Shown here: positions 16,831 through 19,806 of the stretch, piece after piece
How the letters are laid out: the number at the start of each line of letters is the position of its first letter
Numbering within the stretch: the first letter of the stretch is position 1
From: Terana coerulea
Lineage: Eukaryota; Basidiomycota; Agaricomycetes; Polyporales; Phanerochaetaceae
DNA length: 19,806 nucleotides
Assembly: GCA_024811115.1 (NCBI GenBank)
Contig: JAKOGH010001018.1
Location: forward strand, 1 to 19,806
Reading direction: 5' to 3'
The notes under the pieces: generated by a model
The model's input: only the letters and a program-made list of their open reading frames with translations
Databases searched by the model: none
Told to the model about the DNA's origin: nothing
Made by a program: the position numbers and the translations under genes

Positions 16831-18354
16831 ATGACCGACTCTCTGCCTACCGGTCTGGCTGCCGCACTCGCTCCTATCTTGGAACTCAACCCGATCAACA
16901 TCCTCGTTGCGACCAAGTATTCGATAGGTAAGTCATGCCTCCAATACTTCTCAATATTAAGCCGCAGTTTCATCGTTAATGCCCCATACGGTAGCTTCTG
17001 CGGTGACGCTATGCCTTTGGGATCACGTACTGTGTCTGCGTCAAGAGATAGACTTATGGCTGAAGGGACGAAGCCTCACCAAGGCGGTTTACTTGATCAA
17101 CTGCTGGGCTGTGAATATCTCGTTAATTTTTGCTGCACACAGTAGGTCGCAGTTGCCCTGTATTTCTGTATGATTCCTCAAACAGTTTTTCAGTAACGAG
17201 CGGTCTCCGCCCCAGGCTACAAACTGCTGTAGGTCCATTCCGCACGGAAAGGAGACACTGCCTGACTGAAATATCGTGCAGGAGTGCGTTTACGAACTCA
17301 ACAGGAGTTCACTTACATATCGACAACAAATAGCTGCAACGGCGTACTTGCGGTCGTTTTCTCTGTGTCGGTAGCTTCCTCGTTGTCCATACATGGTGAG
17401 ACTGCGACACGCGCCACTAGTACATCAGTCAACTTACCTATTATATTTAGCGTATATGGCGCATTATTGCTACACATTATGGGACCGACAAAGAGCCACT
17501 AAGATCATCATGGTCGGCATATTTGCGATCATCTACATCCCAGCAATTGTGCTGCTGGGTCTTGCCATAGTTCGGGTTGAAGGTGCGGCACAGGCTCCTA
17601 ATATGCTCGATAATCTGTCTGATAAGCATTCATTGTCTTACCCTAGAGGCTGTCGAATTTTTGTGCCCATCAATGCATGCGTCGGCACGAAGAAGATACC
17701 GCTGCTGAAAGGGTATTACGCATGTCTCGTGTGTTCGATTCGCCTCTATTAGTGACCATCACTCATCTGGGAACATGATAGTTTGCTCTGGAAATTGTGA
17801 TGATTTGCACGTGCTTCCTCAACTCCTTGCACCGCCCGTACCGCCGCGCCGTCGATGTCATCAATTCTTTCGGCAGGGACGGCGCCTTGTGGTTTGCAGT
17901 ACGTATCCTAAGCTGCGTGTTTCTCTGATACGAGTTGACGTTCAGGCACGCAGGCACTCCTGTGTAAGTCTCCTTCAAGGCGCCGTTTTCTGCTGCACTG
18001 TTCTCACCATCCCGGTTTACAAGCTCTTCGACTGCTCAACTTTGTCGTTTCACTTGTTCTTGCAGTACGTTTTGACCTTGCCAGATAGTTCTATGACCTA
18101 ACAAATTCTTGCAGAGCACGAAGCTTCTACCCGTGATCTTGTGCGTATTCTGAACTACACATCGATAGCAGGTCTCACCTGGTTCGCCTCTCATTCATAG
18201 CATCACTGCTGCACTTATCAGTATCACTTCTTCACGCTTTGTGCTGCATGTGGAAGGCTTCAAGAAAGTTGTGGCGTCTCAAACATGCTCCGGACGCAGA
18301 TACGCAAGTACCTTTGAGCTAGGGCTACAGCCAGGGAAGAATGTGATAGTATGA
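16831..18354 (+). CDS. DUF6533-like multi-pass membrane protein, copy 1, probable frame break
   Basis: Basidiomycete-specific integral membrane family of unknown function. Exons: 16831-16927, 16995-17141, 17194-17228, 17305-17395, from 17451; introns 67, 52, 76 and 55 nt. The DUF6533 core is exon 2: VTLCLWDHVLCLRQEIDLWLKG, then KAVYLINCW and a hydrophobic run. Further membrane segments: VLAVVFSVSVASSL (exon 4) and IIMVGIFAIIYIPAIVLLGLAI (exon 5), with the CYTLWDRQR loop matching the family's RxYALW region. Later pieces FGRDGALWFA (about 17865-17900) and TSSRFVLHV (about 18220-18245, continuing open to TGA 18352) fit the family's C-terminal DG-x-YF and SRxxLxL motifs. Compared with copy 2, one base is missing near the TTTTT run at 17658-17662, and the joins between 17712 and 18200 were not resolved. 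Exons 2 and 3 have exactly the same lengths (147 and 35 nt) as in copy 2. Either a decaying duplicate or a gene with a sequence error. Confidence 0.65.
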
Positions 18355-18951
18355 CCCATGTCACCGCTTCTTGACATGTATTGGTTCGTCAGATCCCTTG
18401 CTATTGAGAGCTATAGTACGACTCACATTTTTGCAAGGCCAGTTGTGTAGTTTGTTTCTCATGCATGGTATCCTAGTAATTACCATGCAGGCCGCCCAAT
18501 TTTCATCAAGAATAATGGTCCGAGTTCGAAGTGTCACAAAACCGGAAAGTTGAAACTTGCTGTGTTTCGTAACACGGAGTCTTGGTGGCTTATATAACGG
18601 AGCGCGGAGCTTATGTGTATTTGACTGGTACGATGCCACACCAATCTGGCCGTCAGGCTTCCATCTCAGGCCAGCGGCCGGCGCTATGCATCTATCAGCG
18701 TCGCAGATATGGCGATGGGGTTACTCACAAATACAACTTCCATATACTAAGATTGGGTCACATTTCAGCAATCCCAAGGCCTTGAGGTGAAATTGCACGG
18801 CTCGTACGTTGATGTTGATGATATCCATCTCTGAGGCTGTCCTTACACACTCCTTACAAATGCAGCGCAGATTCAACCAGCATGCAAGCACTCCACCACC
18901 TACTGGCCCCTCCACCCCGGCAGCCCTACGTCGGCCTTGGGGCGTAAGATC
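18355..18951. other. Spacer between the two DUF6533-like genes
   Basis: About 600 nt. It contains the upstream block of copy 2 (18628-18666); the remainder has only short frames on both strands and no recognised family. It must hold the copy 1 terminator and copy 2 promoter. Confidence 0.45.
18628..18666 (+). repeat. Upstream block shared by both DUF6533-like copies (copy 2)
   Basis: Corresponds to 16528-16566 with a few differences and lies 311 nt before the copy 2 ATG at 18952. Marks the duplication period of about 2.1 kb. Confidence 0.55.
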
Positions 18952-19806
18952 ATGCCCGACTCCTCAAATATTAGTCTAGCAGATATCTTGAAGCTCACCC
19001 CGTTCAATCTTCTCGAGGCGACCAATTATGCGTCAGGTTCGCTATGGGCAAGCCGCGTTCAGCCATGCTCTCGTCGCTGATACTCTAAATTATAGCTTCG
19101 GCCGTAACGCTGTGCCTATGGGATTACTTTCTCTGTCTGTCTCAAGAGATAGTGTTGTGGTCAAAGGGAGCAGGTCTTGCGAGGACAGTTTACTGGATTA
19201 ATCGCTGGGGTGTGAACACGTCACTGGTGTATGCTGCGTATAGTGAGTCACTCACGGTGTATATTTGCGTGACATACTCAACTTGTACTCAGTGATCAGC
19301 GGTCTTCGCCCCAAACTACACGATGATGTGAGTTCATACTGTGCGTAAGCGGGGAACTATCTGACTAACCATCACACAGGAGTATGCCCAGGAAATCCGA
19401 ATACATGTTTTGAGATATCTGAGCATGGATATATAGCTGCACTGCCGCATTTGCAATTATATACAGCATATCTCTGGCTTCTTCGTTGCTCACACATGGT
19501 CAGTGTACTTATGCGTCCTGCACCACTTCGAAGCTCAACGTAATTTTGTAGCGTATATGGCGAGCTACTGTTATGTGCTATGGGATAGACAAAGAGTCAC
19601 CAAGATTGTCATCTTTGGAGTGTTTATCGCCATATACATTCCAACAACTGTCGTGCTGATTTTTACTATCCTACGGGTTAAAGGTGAGGTATCGGTCCCT
19701 GATGTGCTAGCGACATTTTCATGACCTTGCATTCCTTTGCTGTAGAGACTCTGATCTTCTACGACCTCGTCAATGGGTGCGTCGGTACGAAAATTGTGCC
19801 TGTAGT
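18952..19806 (+). CDS. DUF6533-like multi-pass membrane protein, copy 2, truncated by the window end
   Basis: Tandem paralogue of the gene at 16831. Exons: 18952-19036, 19096-19242, 19293-19327, one beginning near 19380, 19554 to about 19687, and one from about 19746 to the edge; introns 59 and 50 nt are clear, later ones inferred. Exon 1 MPDSSNISLADILKLTPFNL aligns with copy 1. Exon 2 has VTLCLWDYFLCLSQEIVLWS, the DUF6533 signature. Hydrophobic segments include AFAIIYSISLASSL and IVIFGVFIAIYIPTTVVLIF, with CYVLWDRQR between. The exon starting near 19380 does not keep the membrane-segment frame from the start of the exon (stop in the entry frame), so the acceptor may differ or the copy may be damaged. 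The C-terminal third is outside the window. Confidence 0.65.

Noticed and set aside
1..19806. CRISPR arrays, rRNA genes, bacterial operons or viral genes
   Set aside because: No regularly spaced repeats, no rRNA-like conserved blocks and no polycistronic layout were seen; the genes are intron-rich and fungal.

Overview
The window looks like nuclear DNA of a filamentous basidiomycete, most likely an Agaricomycete. The evidence is eukaryotic genes cut by many short introns (about 49-76 nt, GT...AG), one highly conserved housekeeping gene (26S proteasome ATPase RPT5), and several families typical of mushroom-forming fungi: DUF6533-like membrane proteins, an I66-like protease inhibitor, an S10 carboxypeptidase of a variant subgroup, and VAP/MSP-domain (PapD-like) repeats. 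No species assignment is possible from the sequence alone.

Layout. (1) 1-2673: a TATA box and possible first exon of a leftward gene at the very edge, then RPT5 on the minus strand (610-2266, six exons, 463 codons, apparently intact). An exact GGTGGCAAA proteasome-type promoter element lies 163 nt upstream of its ATG. (2) 2674-4238: a 1547-bp inverted-repeat transposon remnant with 9-bp target duplications (Mutator-like), carrying a second element with perfect 74-bp inverted ends inside its left arm. (3) 4239-5382: no gene recognised, two hairpins. (4) 5383-7574 (+) and 7812-10300 (-): a convergent pair, an S10 serine carboxypeptidase-like gene with 12 introns and a gene encoding about four VAP/MSP domains. 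(5) 10301-11847: nothing recognised. (6) 11848-13033 (+): an aminoglycoside-phosphotransferase-like kinase fold with all key catalytic acidic residues replaced. (7) 13238-14375: two exons of an unrecognised minus-strand gene, next to a 671-bp hAT-type MITE with perfect 15-bp ends and an 8-bp target duplication. (8) 15064-15794 (+): a damaged I66-like inhibitor. (9) 16528 to the end: tandemly duplicated DUF6533-like membrane protein genes, the second running off the window.

Several genes that look broken in a naive ORF view are coherent once short introns are placed; exon lengths add up in phase. The remaining breaks in three otherwise well preserved genes (S10, APH-like, DUF6533 copy 1) are each explained by loss of one base, mostly in a homopolymer or short G run, so assembly error has to be weighed against real pseudogenisation. 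I see no evidence that the genes form one pathway: this is a conserved housekeeping gene followed by a transposon-rich accessory region with expanding fungal families. The most unusual items are the APH-like pseudokinase, the S10 protein that keeps its triad but lacks both carboxylate-binding residues, and the nested inverted-repeat element with an inverted (not direct) 9-bp flank.
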